A stretch of DNA of 64,000 bases from assembly GCA_964605655.1 (NCBI GenBank), contig CAZSDK010000003.1:62001-126000 (forward strand), given 5' to 3'. Below the pieces are notes generated by a model, which was given only the letters and a program-made list of their open reading frames with translations, ran no database searches and was not told the origin of the DNA. The position numbers and the translations under genes were made by a program. Numbering within the stretch: position 1 is the stretch's first letter; every line of letters starts with the position of its first letter. Origin of the DNA: JAKLIX01 sp964605655. GTDB lineage: Bacteria; Bacteroidota; Bacteroidia; Bacteroidales; CAIXZF01. Positions 22,701 to 37,700 of this stretch are shown here, one piece after another.

Positions 22701-25700
22701 GCTTCCTGTTTTATACACTGTTAGTGGCAGTGGTCATTATTGTAACGGCGGTACCGGACTGAATATTTTGTTGTCCATGTCACAGGTCTCCGTGTCCTAC
22801 CAGCTATTAAAGGATGGGATTCCTGAGGGTGAATCTGTCATGGGAACAGGAAGCCTGTTATTATGGAACGACCAGCCGGAAGGCACTTATACCGTTCTTG
22901 CCACTGAAACTGCTTATGGATGTTCGGTGACGATGCAGGGCAATGCTGTTGTGACCGAGGATGCTGTGCTGATTGCCAACATAGGGCCTGATCCGGCTTT
23001 TACGGTGACCAATTCCGCGATCACTCTTAACGGAAATCCATCCGGCGGAACAGGTATCTTCACCTCACACCTCTGGAGCGGAGAAGGAAGTGGCTTCCTG
23101 AATCTGACGAACCAGGTCTCCACTGTTTTTTCCTGTGCTCTAATGGGTTCTTATAACCTTCAATATACCTTTACAGACAGTCATGGCTGTACTGCATCGG
23201 ATTCCATCATGGTCGAGGTGTTCTCTGATATTGATCCCCCCCTCATGAGCAATCAGATGCGCTGTGGTAACGGGACCTTGGTGATGACTGCTCTTGCAGC
23301 CAGCGAGGGCAATGAGGTCCAATTTTCATTGAACAGCCAGACCGTCGTCTTCACCGATAACACACCTCCGTTCCAGTACACCACACCGGGCGTTGTGGTC
23401 GGAACACCTCTTACCGTTTATGCAAGGGTCAGGAATCAACAGACCTCCCTGGTAAGCCCTTGGACCAGTGCTTCGGCCACTGCCTATGCCTCTTCTTATG
23501 GGGGAACCTTATCCGGCAGCGGTAATCTCTGCCTGGAAACACCCATGGATACCCTTTCCTTGTCCGGCTATACCGGTTATATCAATAAATGGCAAAAAAG
23601 ACTGAATGAAGGCAGCTGGACGGATATATTGACCACGGCCAGTAAATACTCGGAAATACCTGTTGTTCAGGGAGTATGGGATTACAGGGTAGAAGTCCAG
23701 GTTCCGGGTTGTTCGGTGGCCTATTCTTCAACAGCGACCTTATCAGTGTACAGCGAGAGTGCCGGAGGCATATTGTCAGGGCTGACCCAGGAGATCTGCC
23801 TTGGAGCTTCAACAGGAACGCTGACCCTCACAGGGTACACGGGGAATGTGCTACACTGGCAGAAACGTATTAACGACATGTCCTGGGTCAACATTTCCAA
23901 TACCGGATCTTCTTACTCCGAAATACCGGTACAGGCCGGGCTGTGGCAATACCGTGCCGTCGTTCAGAACGGGTCCTGCTCTCCGGCTTATTCTTCCAGC
24001 TATAGCCTGAATATTGATGCAAACACCCAGGGCGGTACGGTGACGGGGGGTACTACGATCTGTCCTGGCACCATGACACCAGTGCTCGGTTTAAGCGGCC
24101 AGACAGGGATTGTGATCGCCTGGCAGAAAAGACTCAACGAAGGTGCCTGGACCGACATCAGCCATACAGGAACGACCTTTGCCGAAGTGCCCGTGGCAAG
24201 CGGTAACTGGGATTACAGGGCCAAAGTAATCAATGGTGTTTGTACCACGGAGTTTTCGACTGCAACCACGGTGGTAGTATTGCCTCTTAATGTAGGAGGA
24301 CAGGTGAACGGCTCGGGGAGTATTTGCCTGGGCAGCAGTACACCTCTGCTTTCATTGACTGGCTACACGAACAACATACTCAGATGGGAAAAAAGACTTA
24401 ACGAAGGATCCTGGACCCCCATACAGAATGTTACATCTGTATACATGGAGGTACCCATGTCACCGGGTATCTGGGAATTCAGAGGTGTGACAGGCATAGA
24501 GAATTGTGGGGAAGTGCCCTCCATGGCCGCACAGATCGAGGTACTGCCATTACCTTCCGGCGGTTTTGCGAGTGGCGGAGGAATTGTATGTGCGGGCCAG
24601 ACCAGCGGTACCCTCAGTGTTGCAGGTTCTACGGGGAGTGTGGTAAACTGGCAGTATAGTGTAATGCCCTTTACACAGTGGAACGATATTCCCTGGTCTG
24701 GAATCAACTATGTATCTGACCCCTTATATCAGACCACCCGTTTCAGGGTCATTATCGGCAGCGGAAACTGTGGTGAAGCATATTCCTCGTTTACAACGGT
24801 AACGGTTAGTCCGGCAACAGAAGTAACTTTTGCCGGGGATATTCCACCCCTGTGTTTTAATTCCTCTTCCCTGTTGCTGACAGGAGGCACACCGGCAGGA
24901 GGCTTTTATAGCGGGCCCGGTGTGAATGGGGATTCCTTTTATCCCTCCATCGCAGGGACAGGTCTCCACATGCTTTATTATACTTATACTGATGCCAACG
25001 GATGTAGCTATTCCGACTACAACACCGTATTGGTGAACCAGATACCACTGGTTGATTTCAGCGGTGAGTTGCCCGATCAATGTTCAGGAGTGATGCAGTA
25101 CCAGCTCACCGGAGGATCCCCTTTTGGAGGGATCTACAGTGGTCCGGGAGTGTCGGGCACCAATTTCAATGCTTCCGTCGCCGGAACAGGTGTCCATACG
25201 ATCCAGTATTCTTATACAGACAACAATGGCTGTACCAATCAGGCATTCAATGTAATTGAGGTTGTGACCGAACCCACCGTGTTTCATCTTTCGGGCTCCG
25301 GATCCTATTGTCAGGGGAGTGATGGAATGACTCTGACTTTAAATGGTTCTCAAACGAATGTGCTCTACCAGCTGTTGAAAAACAATACCCTCTCAGGGCA
25401 GCCTGTTCCGGGAACGGGAAGTTCTTTGACATGGTACGGGATGCTGGCGGGATCATACACTGTCAGGGCCGTCGATGGCACCGGACTTTGCAGTTCGATG
25501 ATGCTGGGAACAGTCACTGTTACAGAAGTACCGGCACCCACTTTATTTGTTCTGAGTGGATCGGGAAGCTTTTGTCACGGAGGAATTGGACGCACACTGC
25601 AGATCAACGGATCAAGCCCGGGGATCTCTTATCAGCTGTTTAAAAATGGCACAGCCTTTAACGATCCCGTATTGGGTAGTGGTGCCAGCCTGAACTGGAA

Positions 25701-28700
25701 CGAGCAGAAAGGAGGGTCCTATCAGGTCCTTGCAACAGAGGTGAGCACCGGTTGCTCTGCATACATGACTGGGACGGCTGTCATAACGGAAGACCCGGCC
25801 CTGACTGCCCTGATAACCCCTGATCCGGCTTTCGTTCAGTTGGGAAGTTCCATCACCCTGAGTGGCAACCCTTCCGGAGGTACGGGTGTATTCACTTCAC
25901 ACTCCTGGACCGGAACCGGAGCAACTTATTTATCCTCGGTAAATACGATGACACCACAGTTCAATGGTGTGACTGCCGGAGTATTTTCACTCACCTATGT
26001 GGTCTCCGACAATCATTCCTGCTCAGGTACCGATAATATCCAGGTAGTGGTGGCCAGCCAGGTCCAGGAACCTTTGATCCCTGACCAGTACCGCTGCGGA
26101 CCAGGCAGTCTGACCATGACTGCCCAGATTGGACAGGGAGGCGACAGGGTTCAGTTTTCTCTGGATGGGAGTAATGTGATGTTTACGGATGATACCTACC
26201 CCTATGAATATATGTCCCCTGTGGTGGAGGTCGGCTATCCGCTGCAGGTCTGGGCCAGGACGCTGTATAGTCCGACATCCCAGAGCAGTACCTGGGTCAG
26301 CGCCACTGCATGGGCCTTCGAATCTTCTCAGGGAGGGATTCTCTCCGGCAGCAGTACGATCTGCTTAGGTGAATCGACCCCGCAAATGCTACTGTCGCAG
26401 CAGGCAGGATATGTGATCTCCTGGCAGAAAAGAGTGAACTCCGGCACATGGGTCTCTGTCGGTAACACGACAGACCATTATTCGGAATATCCAACCACCA
26501 CCGGGACCTGGGAATACAGAGCTGAAGTACAGGTGCCCGGTTGTGCCCCGGATTATTCCAGTCCAGCTGTCATTATGGTGTTGCCTGGAAGTGTGGGAGG
26601 TGTCCTCAGCGGCACCTCCGGATCCGTTTGCCTCGGAAACACTACAGGACCCATCAGCCTTAGCGGCCAGACGGGGACGGTCCTTTCCTGGAGGAAGCGG
26701 TTAAACGGTCAGGGATGGCTTGCCATCGCGTGTAGTGCAACACAATACTCCGAAATACCAACCTGTCCAGGTCTTTGGGAATACCAGACGTTGGTCAGCA
26801 ATGGCTCTTGTGATCCGGTGTATTCCTCTATTTTCACCATCACCATTGATCCCCCGTCTGCCGGAGGTGTGATCACCGGAGGCGCCTCTGTCTGTCCGGG
26901 CTCACCGACACCGCTGCTGATCTTAAGTGGTCATACAGGAAATGTGGTGAAATGGCAAAAGCAACAAGCCGGTGGATCATGGACAGACATTCAGAATACC
27001 GCAACCACCTACTCCGAAGTGCCTTCTTCCCAAGGTAGCTGGACATACAGGGTTCTGGTAAAAAGCGGAAACTGTGCAACCGATACTTCCGGATCAGCAA
27101 CAGTCGTGGTATATCCTGTCAGCCAGGGAGGGTTTGTCAGCGGCTACGGCCTGATCTGCCAGAATTCCACGACAGGCCCACTCATCCTTAACAACTACTC
27201 AGGGAATATTATGAAATGGCAGAAGAAGCTGAACGAAGGTAGCTGGTCAGACATAGCCCATACATCTGCCGTTTATTCTGATATACCACAACAGGCGGGA
27301 TCTTGGCAATATAGGGCCGTCGTGGCCTTCGATGGATGTACGGAGACTGCCTCCGTTCCCAAAACAGTAGTGGTATCCCCGACAACGGTGGGTGGGGCTC
27401 TATTGTCATCTAAATCAATATGTTATAATCAAAACAGCGGGGTTTTATCGCTGTCTTTTTATACGGGTACCATTCAGAAATGGCAGTACAGTGTGAGTCC
27501 TTACCAAACCTGGATAGACATCAACCATACCTCTGATACATACACCTCAGGCCCATTGCTCCAGACAACCAAGTTTCGCGTCCAGGTGAAAAGTGGTTAC
27601 TGTAACGTGGAATATTCAAACAATGTGACCGTTACCGTACTTCCTCATTTTACAGTGCAATTTGGAGGAGGCCTGGCACCCCAGTGCATATCGTCCACCC
27701 ATTACGTTATTACCGGTGGGACCCCTCCGGGAGGTACATACAGCGGTCCCGGTGTCAGCGGATCCAACTTCAATGCAAGCCTGGCAGGGATTGGTACTCA
27801 CACATTAACCTACACCTACACCGATGTGAATGGCTGTTCAGGATCGGCAACAAACAACATAAATGTCGTACCCTTGCCATCCGTGCAGTTTTCCGGCCAA
27901 CTTCAGCCTCAGTGCCAGAGTTCGACATTCTATCCCTTGCAGGGTGGGAGTCCGGCAGGTGGTACGTATTCCGGCAGCGGGGTTACGGGAAGCAACTTCA
28001 ATGCCTCCCAGGCGGGTCCCGGGGACCATGTGATCACCTATACCTTTACCAATGCCCAGGGCTGTACCGATATCGCCACCAACAGCATAGAGGTCCACCA
28101 GGTGCCACTGGTATATATTCTGAATGGAAATACAAGTTACTGTGAAGGTGACGCAGGGTCACAACTGAACCTTTCCGGTTCTCAACCGGGGATGCAGTAC
28201 CAACTGTTCAGAGACGGCACAGAGTGGGGTTCTGCCCAGCCAGGTACAGGTAATTCGCTGATATGGAGTGACTTGTCGGCGGGTCTATATCATGTGATGG
28301 CAGTGGATCCTGTTCATGGCTGTCTTTCGATGATGGCAGGCTGGATACAGGTGGTGGAAAAGGCAAGGCCTTTGGTGTTTGAGGTGACCGGATCCGGTTC
28401 CTATTGTCATGGAGCCGCAGGTCTGCCCATAACCCTGTCTTCGTCTCAACAAGGGATTTTGTACCAGTTATACAGGAATGACCTGCCCCAGGGTAATCCA
28501 AAGTCAGGCAATGGCCTTCCATTGATCTGGAATTACAATCTGAGCGGTACCTATTCGATGGTTGCCACTGATGCAGCCACAAGCTGTGTTGAAACCATGA
28601 ACGGTCAGGTGAATATCACGGAGGATCCTGTACTCACCGTGCAGGTTTTACCTCAGTCAGCCATAGTGTTGACAGGCGAATATCTTAACCTGAACGGAAA

Positions 28701-31700
28701 CCCTTCAGGAGGCTCTGGTGTCTACCTGGCACATGAATGGTCCGGAACAGGATCTCTCTACTTATCTTCTCTTTCCATCGTGAATCCTGTATTCTCCTGC
28801 TCCCAGCCCGGCAGCTACCCCTTAGAATATAGGGTCACCGACAGTCATGGATGTGAAGCCACTGGGTTGAAGACGGTTTCTGTGATCAGCCAGGTGGGTG
28901 AACCGGCCATGCCGGACCAGCAACGGTGTGGGACGGGAACGCTGACCATGACGGCAACCATCGGAGTGAACGGCGACCTGGTAGAATTCTCACTGGATGG
29001 CAGCACCGTAATATTCAGCGACAACACTGCTCCATATCAATATGTGACACCAATTGTCACAGCAGGTAACAATCTCACCGTTTATGCCCGTTCTAAAAAC
29101 AACAGCCTGGAAATGACCAGCGCCTGGGTTCATGCCACTGCATACGCCTATGCATCAGCTAACGGAGGATATATTATGGGAAGCGGTAATATTTGCCTCG
29201 GAAGTTCTACACCCTTGCTTCAAATGGCAGGCTACACAGGGTCTGTGCTGTATTGGCAGAAAAAACTCAATTCAGGTTCCTGGATCAACATTCCACTGGC
29301 CGCTACGGGTTTTACGGAGGTTCCTTCCTCACCCGGCACCTGGAGTTACAGGGCGGTGGTATCGCTCGAAGGATGTGCCCCCGTATATTCTTCGACGGCC
29401 GCCGTGGAAGTATATCCTCTGGCTTCAGGTGGTGCCTTGTCAGGAGGTAATAGTGTCGTTTGCTTTGGGTCTTCAACAGGAGTCATCTCCCTTTCTGGTT
29501 TTACGGGCAGCGTCTCAGCTTGGAGAAAAAGGTTAAATAATGGTATATGGCTCGATATTGCCCAGACATCGACTTCTTTTAGCGAGATACCCGTCTCACC
29601 GGGTAACTGGGAATATCAGGCCATCGTCCAGAGTGGCAACTGCCCTCCGGCCTATTCAAACACAAAAGCAGTACTGGTTAACGAAAATTCTGGCGGCGGC
29701 ACCGTGACAGGAAGTGGCACCATATGCCCGAATTCAGCAACGCCTTTGCTTCAGGCTGCAGACTTCACCGGTACCATCCAATATTGGCAGAAACGTTTGA
29801 ACGGTGGGGGCTGGGTTACCATCAACACTTCAGCCGCGAGTTATTCTGAGGTGCCCTCTTCGGCGGGCAGCTGGGAATACAGGACAGTGGTCCAGAATGC
29901 ACCCTGTGCTGCTGCATTCTCTGCGGCAGCAACGGTCCTGGTCACCCCGGTCCCTGAAGGAGGTCAGGTTCAGGGCGGGGGATTGATATGCCTTGGAAGT
30001 AACACAGGTACCCTTCAACTGAGCGGACAAAATTCAAATATATTATTCTGGCAGAGAAGGCATAATAGCGACGGATGGAGTGACCTTAATATCATTGCTG
30101 ATCATTACTCCGAAATACCGCAGGTAACAGGAACTTGGGAATACAGGGCAGCAGTTGGCACACCAGGATGCAGTACCGCCTACTCGGTTCCGACAACCGT
30201 TGAAGTGATCCCCGCATCGGTAGGCGGGGTGCTTAACGGAAGCACTACCGTATGTGGCGGCCTTTCTGGGGCCACACTCACCTTATCAGGATATACAGGA
30301 GCAATACTCAAATGGCAGTATTCGGTCAGCCCTTACACTTTATGGAACGATATTCCGAATACCTCTGCTACATACATACCCGGAGTACTTACTCAAACAA
30401 CACGGTACAGGGTCCTGGTCCAGCAGGATGGATGCACGCCGTCCTTCTCTCAGATGGCGATACTCATGGTGCCAGCCCCGGCAGGGGTGAGCTTCTCAGG
30501 TTCCATCCCTTCTCAGTGCATCAATGGTAATGCATTTCTTCTTACCGGTGGATCTCCGCAAGGAGGTACCTATTCCGGACCCGGTGTCCTGAATGGAGGG
30601 TTTTATCCTCAAACAGCAGGAACAGGGACCCATACACTCGTTTATTCCTGGGCGGATGTTTACGGATGCATCTACCAGGCTACCAACCAGGTCACCGTAT
30701 ACGATCTTCCTTTGGTGCTTTTTGGCGGATCTCTGCCACCTCAGTGTACCAATTCACAACCATTTCTGCTCATCGGCGGCATGCCGCCAGGAGGCGTTTA
30801 TTCAGGTCCCGGAGTGGCTAATAACAGCTTTAATGCCATGGCTGCCGGTCAGGGATTCCATCTGCTGAATTATTCATGGACGGATATCCACGGGTGTACT
30901 AACCAGGGTATCAACACTATTGAGGTCAATGCTCAGCCTCTCGTTTTCCCGTTTGTGGGTGATGGCAGCTATTGTCAGGGAGGAAATGGCCTTTCTGCTA
31001 CTCTTATTGGATCTCAGCAAGGAGTTAATTATCAGCTTGTTAAAAATTCATTTCCTTTTGGGGCCCTTGTTCCGGGTAGCGGTGGAAGCCTTATATGGAA
31101 TGACCTCACGGCAGGAACGTACCAGGTGATGGCCTCGAACTTGACCACAGGATGTTATGCCGTGATGAGCGGAACAGTAACAATCTCGACCATTCCACTA
31201 CCCTCACCCTACACTCTGAATGGATCGGGAAGCTACTGCTACAATGGAAACGGAACGACAGTGACTCTGAACGGGTCACAGACAGGGGTTTTGTACCAGC
31301 TGAAGCGTTATGGTGTAGATGTGGGCAACCCACTGCCAGGTACCGGGAATGCACTTTCATGGACCAATGTACCTGCCGGACAGTACAGCGTGGCAGCCAT
31401 GAATGCATCCACCGGATGTATGTCGATGATGTCGGGTCTGGTCAACATCACCCAGGATCCGCCCCTGACCGCCAATATTCAGCCAGACCCGGTATATGTA
31501 TTGACAGGTACAGGCATCACGGTCTATGGGAACCCTGCCGGAGGATTTTCCAGCGGATACAACCATCTGTGGACAGGCTCTGCAGTTCCCTTCCTAAGCG
31601 CGGTTAACGTGGTCAATCCGGTGTTTAATTCAAATCAGGCAGGTGTCTATTCGTTAATATATACCGTGACTGACAATCATGGCTGTTCGGTGACAGACCA

Positions 31701-34700
31701 GACACAGGTTTTTGTTTCAGGGTTGATCCCTCCTCCCCTTATGTCAAACCAGTACAGGTGCGGTCCCGGCCAGGTCACTATGCCTGCCATTCCCGGTGCG
31801 GGAGGGGACCAGGTACAGTTCTCCCTGAATGGCAGCACTGTGGTGTTCACTGATAATCAATCACCTTACCAATATAATACTCCCGTGATCCCTCCCGGTG
31901 GCAGTATCCTGGTTTACGCCCGGACCCGCATCTCAGCATCAGGACTATGCAGCAGCTGGATCAGTGCGACCGCCACAGCCCTGACAGGTGCCGTGGGAGG
32001 CACTGTGACGGGAACCGCCGTCTTATGCCCGGGAATGTGTACTCCTGTGCTTCATTTACACGGATTTACAGGTGAAGTGAGCAACTGGCAGAAGAGGGTC
32101 AACAGCGGGAACTGGATCAGTGTGCCTGTTACCGACACCCTCTATCAGGAGGTACCCTCTTCATCAGGAATATGGGAGTACCGGGCCGTGATCCAACTCA
32201 GCGGATGTGCGACGGCATTTTCTCAAGCTGCTGTCATTCAGGTTCTTGATCCAAGTGCAGGAGGGATGTTGACAGGTGTAAACACTCAGATCTGCCTCGG
32301 CGCCAACACCGGTAATATGCAGGTTCTCAATTATGCAGGCAGTGTTGTTTGCTGGAGGAAAAGAGTGAATAATGGATTGTGGCAGAATATTGCCTTTTCA
32401 GGCACAGTATATTATGAAACCCCATCATCATCAGGATCGTGGGACTACCAGGCCATGATTCAGCAAGGTAGTTGTGAGCCTGCTTACTCATCGATCTGGA
32501 CAGTTCTCGTGCAACCTTCCACCATCGCAGGTACGCTGAGCGGTTCGTCCTTTATTTGTCCGGGTTCCTATACGCCTTCCATGGCTCTTACCGGTTATTC
32601 AGGCAGTATCATCCAGTGGCAGAAACGTCTTGACGCGGGTTCATGGATCACGATTAACCAAACAGAACCTACCTATTCGGAAGTACCGGGATCTTCCGGG
32701 ACCTGGGAATACAGGGTGGAAGTGCAGCAGGGTAATTGTCTGCCGGCCTTTTCATCCTCCGCTATCGTGACTGTATTCGATGAGGTTATTGGTGGACAGG
32801 TATCCGGGAGTACCACGATCTGCCTGGGTAGTTCTACAGGCATTCTGCAGCTGACAGGTAACACAGGGATGGTGATCCGGTGGCAGAAACGGCTGGAAGG
32901 GAATCCCTGGGTCGATGTGATGGTGACCACCAATACATATTCAGAGGTGCCGGTCTCTGACGGAATCTGGCAATACCGGGCAGTGGTGACTTCAGGAAAC
33001 TGCCAGGAAGGTTATTCCTTACCAGCCAACATCCATGTGAATGCTCCCGGAGCACCGGCAACGATGACAGGAGATATTACCATCTGCCAGGGGCAGGCGG
33101 GTGGTACCCTGACACTGACAGGTTTCACCGGCACCATCATTAATTGGCAGTACTCGGTAAGTCCATTCGTCAGCTGGGAGGATATTCCATTTACAGGCAC
33201 CTCTTACTCAACAGGGCTGGTGACTCAAACCACAAGATACAGGGCTTTGGTCCAGAATAATCCCTGCAACCCTGTCCCTTCCGGCTATGCCACTATTACG
33301 GTGGTTGCACTTCCCGCGGTCACCTTTTCCGGAGTGATGCCTGTCCAGTGCATTTCGGCCACAAGTTATACACTGAATGCTGGCCTGCCTGCCGGTGGAA
33401 CATACAGCGGAGCGGGTGTCAGCGGAAGCAACTTCAGTGCGGCTTTAGCCGGTGCAGGTAACCATTTGATCACTTATTCCTTTCAAAACAGCAGCGGATG
33501 CCTCGGGTTCGCTACCAATACAATAACGGTCAATGACCTTCCCGTCGTCAGCCTTACCCTTCCCATCAGCGGAATATGCGTCGATGCCACCCCTCTGACT
33601 CTCTCAGGAGGCACCCCGGCAGGTGGTTCCTACACCGGTCAGGGAGTGATCAACAACACCTTCTACCCTGGTCAGGCAGGGGTGGGGGTTCATCTGATCT
33701 CTTATTCCTTCCAGGATGCTTATAGCTGTGTCAACACAGCCACTTCAACCATAAATGTTAATGCGAACCCGACGGTCTATGCCTTGTCCGGCTCTGGTCA
33801 TTATTGTGAAGGATATCAGGGGCTCACCCTGACACTCAGCAACAGTGAAGTGGGAGTTAATTATCAATTATTCAAAAACGGTGCTGTTCAGGGGCCTTCG
33901 CAGAGTGGTACTGGCACATTCCTTCAGTGGCTCCATCAAACTTCGGGTAGCTATACGGTGACTGCCACCACGGCTTCGACAGGATGCAGCCGCTCGATGG
34001 AAGGCGTTGCCATCGTTGAGACCTGGCCCTTGCCTGCTGTTTTCCAGACCTCCGGTTCAGGACATTATTGTTATGATCAGGCAGGTTTACCGGTGCTGTT
34101 GTCAGGTTCTGAGGCCGGGGTCTCTTACCAGCTGATGAATGATGGGGTTCCGGCAGGCCTTCCTCTGGCAGGGACGGGAAGTGCACTTAACTGGCCGGCG
34201 CAACCCTCTGGCACCTATACAGTGGTCGCCACGAATACTGCCAATGGCTGCAGCCGCACGATGAATGGGAATGCAACTATTATCAGTGATCCCCAGCTTA
34301 CCGCCACGATCACCCCTGATCCCGCCTATTTTTACATGGGAAATTCTGACTTTGTCTTTGGCGGACCCTCCGGAGGCGTATTCCCCTATCAGTCGCACCT
34401 GTGGACAGGTCCCGGAAGTCTATTCCTGAACCAGACCAACCTTCAAAACCCGACTTTCAGTGCTAATGTCGTTGGTGATGTGCAGTTATCCTATACTGTT
34501 ACCGACAGCCATGGTTGTTCAGCCAGTGACCAGATCAACATCCATGTGATCACGGTGGTTAATATACCACTGATGCATGATGCTTCGAGGTGTGGCAACG
34601 GGACCGTCGTGATGGAGGCAGGTTTGACCCAGGGTGGTGACCAGATAGAGTTTTCATTTGATGGTGTGAATATCGATACCACCGATGTCGATGCCCCCTT

Positions 34701-37700
34701 CCAATGCATCACACCGGTCATTGAGGGCGGTGACAGCCTCGTGGTTTATGCCCGTTGTAAAAACAGTACCATAGGATATGTCAGCCCGTTTAACTTTGCC
34801 ACTGCCTATGCCTATCATTTCTCTGTAGGCGGCACCCTCGCCGGAGGCGGTGAACTCTGTCCCGGACAAGTCACACCCCCCATCATTCTTTCTGATAACA
34901 TAGGTGCGGTAACAGGATGGCAGCGAAGACCAGCTAACGGGAACTGGTATAATATCAATAGTTTAGATTCGACGTTGATCGATATTCCGCCGGATACAGG
35001 CAACTGGGAGTACCGGGCTAAAGTCCGGGTCAGCTCCTGCGATCCGGCCTATTCCTCCAGCGTGTTCTTCCATGTGAAAAAACCCAGCAATGCCGGAGGA
35101 ATCATGAGTGCCAGCAACTTCACCTGCCTGGGGCAGCCCATCAGTACGCTCATCGATACCGGCATGGTCGGCAATATCGTTGCCTGGCGGAAAAGATGGA
35201 GCGGAACTGCCTGGCAGGAGATCTATTACCCTTATAATAATTATGTGGAGACACCGACCAACCTCGGTGTTTGGGAATACCAGGCTTTGGTGATGAATGG
35301 CAGCTGCAACGTGGCATTTTCCTTAATTTATTCCGTCGTCGTTTATTCTCCTACCATTGCGGGTAATGTCACTGGTGGTGCCTCCGTCTGCCAGGGATCG
35401 ATGACCCCTGTGTTGGTACTGAGTGGTAACAACGGCGTGGTCGACCATTGGCAGAAACGGTTCAATAATGGGCCATGGGTGGATGTCGTGAATACGGCCT
35501 CATCCTATCAGGAATGGCCGTCACAGGTGGGAACATGGCAGTACAGGGCGGTCAGTCAGAACGGATACTGCAGTTTAGGATACTCAGTACCTGCGACCGT
35601 CACCGTGGTTCCGGCTACGGTGGGTGGACAGGTCAGCGGCAGCGGTTCTCTTTGCCTGGGCAGCACTACCCCTTACCTGACCCTTTCCGGTTACACCGGT
35701 ACCATTCAGAAATGGCAAAAACGTCTTAACAATGGTCCCTGGATCGATATCCCTCACATCTTTGCGGTGTATAGTACCGTGCCTAACGCGGTTGGGCTAT
35801 GGTATTACAGGGCCGTCATCAGCAACAGCGTCTGCGGGGAGATGTATTCTTCACCTGCCACCATAGAGGTGAATGCCCCCACGGCAGGAGGTATCCTCAA
35901 CGGAAGCGGGACCATCTGCCAGGGTAATACTACCCCGGTGCTGACTCTTACAGGTCATACCGGGACGATACTGAAATGGCAGAAACGCCTTAATGGTGGT
36001 GGCTGGAACAATATCAGCCATCTGAACTCCTCCTTCTCTGAGGTGCTCAACCAACCGGGAACGTGGGAGTATCGTGTGGTAGTACAGAGCGGGGCCTGTA
36101 CCCAGGAAGTTTCCTCCCTGGCCACGGTCACCGTGTTGTCAGCCTCCATCGGAGGATCGGTCACCGGCGGTTCCAACTTCTGCCTGGGAAACAGTACCAA
36201 TGTCCTTACTCTTACAGGTCATAACGGTACGATCATTAAATGGCAAAAAAGACTGAACAATGGAACATGGACCGATATCAACAATACCTCGGTCACCTAT
36301 TCGGAAACCCCTTCCTCTCCGGGAACCTGGGAGTACAGAGCTGTGGTGTGCAACGGGAACTGCCTGACAGTCAATTCTATGGTTGCCACTGTCCAGGTAC
36401 ATGCTCTTCCACAGGTATTTGAATTTTCTGGTCCTGAGATGTACTGCCAGGGGGAAAATGGCGTCACTCTCAATTTGAATGGATCACAAAGCGGGATCAG
36501 CTATCAGCTCTTAAAGGGCACCCTTCCTTTGGGGACACTCACTCCCGGTACCGGACAAAGTTTACAGTGGAACAACCTGACCACTGGTGTCTATCAGGTG
36601 AAGGCAATCAATATGGGCACCTCTTGCTTTATGCCCATGAACGGCGTGATCGATGTTACCCAGATGGAAGTGCCGGGCATCATATCCGTTTCGGCTGCAG
36701 GCTATGACTGCGGAGGTTATGGATCCGGGGTGGTCAGCCTGCCTTATTCTGAACTCGGTATCAGTTACCAGCTCATCAGAGATAACGAACCGTATGACCT
36801 TCCACTGTTGGGCAATGGTCAGCCGATGGCCTGGGGCGGGCTTCCTGAAGGAAGTTACGGTGTGGTGGCGACCAACCCCGGAAGCGGCTGTTCCTCGGTA
36901 ATGAGCGGTTTTCCTGATGTCCCCCTGGTCCCTTTGCCTCAGGAGTTCAGCATGACGGGCGGCGGATATGCCTGTGCTTCCGGGACAGGTGTGCCCATCG
37001 GCCTCGATGTCACGGAACCCGGAGTGGAATACCAGCTTATGTGGAATGGCCAGCCGCTCAATGGGTATCTCATGACAGGGAATGGTCAGGATATCAGCTT
37101 TGGTTCACTGAACCTGCCCGGGACCTTTGGTGTGATGGCTACCAGCACCCTTACCGGATGTACGATGATTTTTGAGAATACGGTCAGTGTTACAATTTTA
37201 GAAACCCCGGAAGTAAATGCAGGTCCTGACATGATCAGCCTTTTTGGTACTGGAGTGGCCATCAGCGCCAATATTAGCGGAGGCTCTCCCCCTTATTCGC
37301 TCTGGTGGACCCCGGGAACAGGATTGTCAGATACCCTGTCCCTGAATCCCTTTGCCAACCCACTGGAACCCACTACCTATTACCTATATGCCACTGATAT
37401 CAATGGTTGCCAGAGTGTCGACAGTACCACCATTACCCCTGTACTGCCATCAGGACAAAGCGTGATCTATGGTCATGTTACCTATGCCAACAGCGTCTCC
37501 ACGCCGCTTCATAATATACCGGTATATCTCAGGAACAATGCGGGAACTATCCTTTTCCAGACCCAGACGGACAACAACGGGTTTTATCAGTTCCCGGCCT
37601 TCCCCGACGGTAATTACATCCTTACGGCGGCGTCAAACCAGCAGGTGGGTGGCATCAACTCCACGGATGCCCTGGAAGCCCTCAGGGAATTTGTGCACAT

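Noticed and set aside
23260..34587. Super-modules as a recent DNA duplication, CRISPR-like array or assembly artefact
   Set aside because: Copies differ widely at DNA level and are conserved only as protein, so they are neither DNA repeats of that kind nor obvious mis-assembly.
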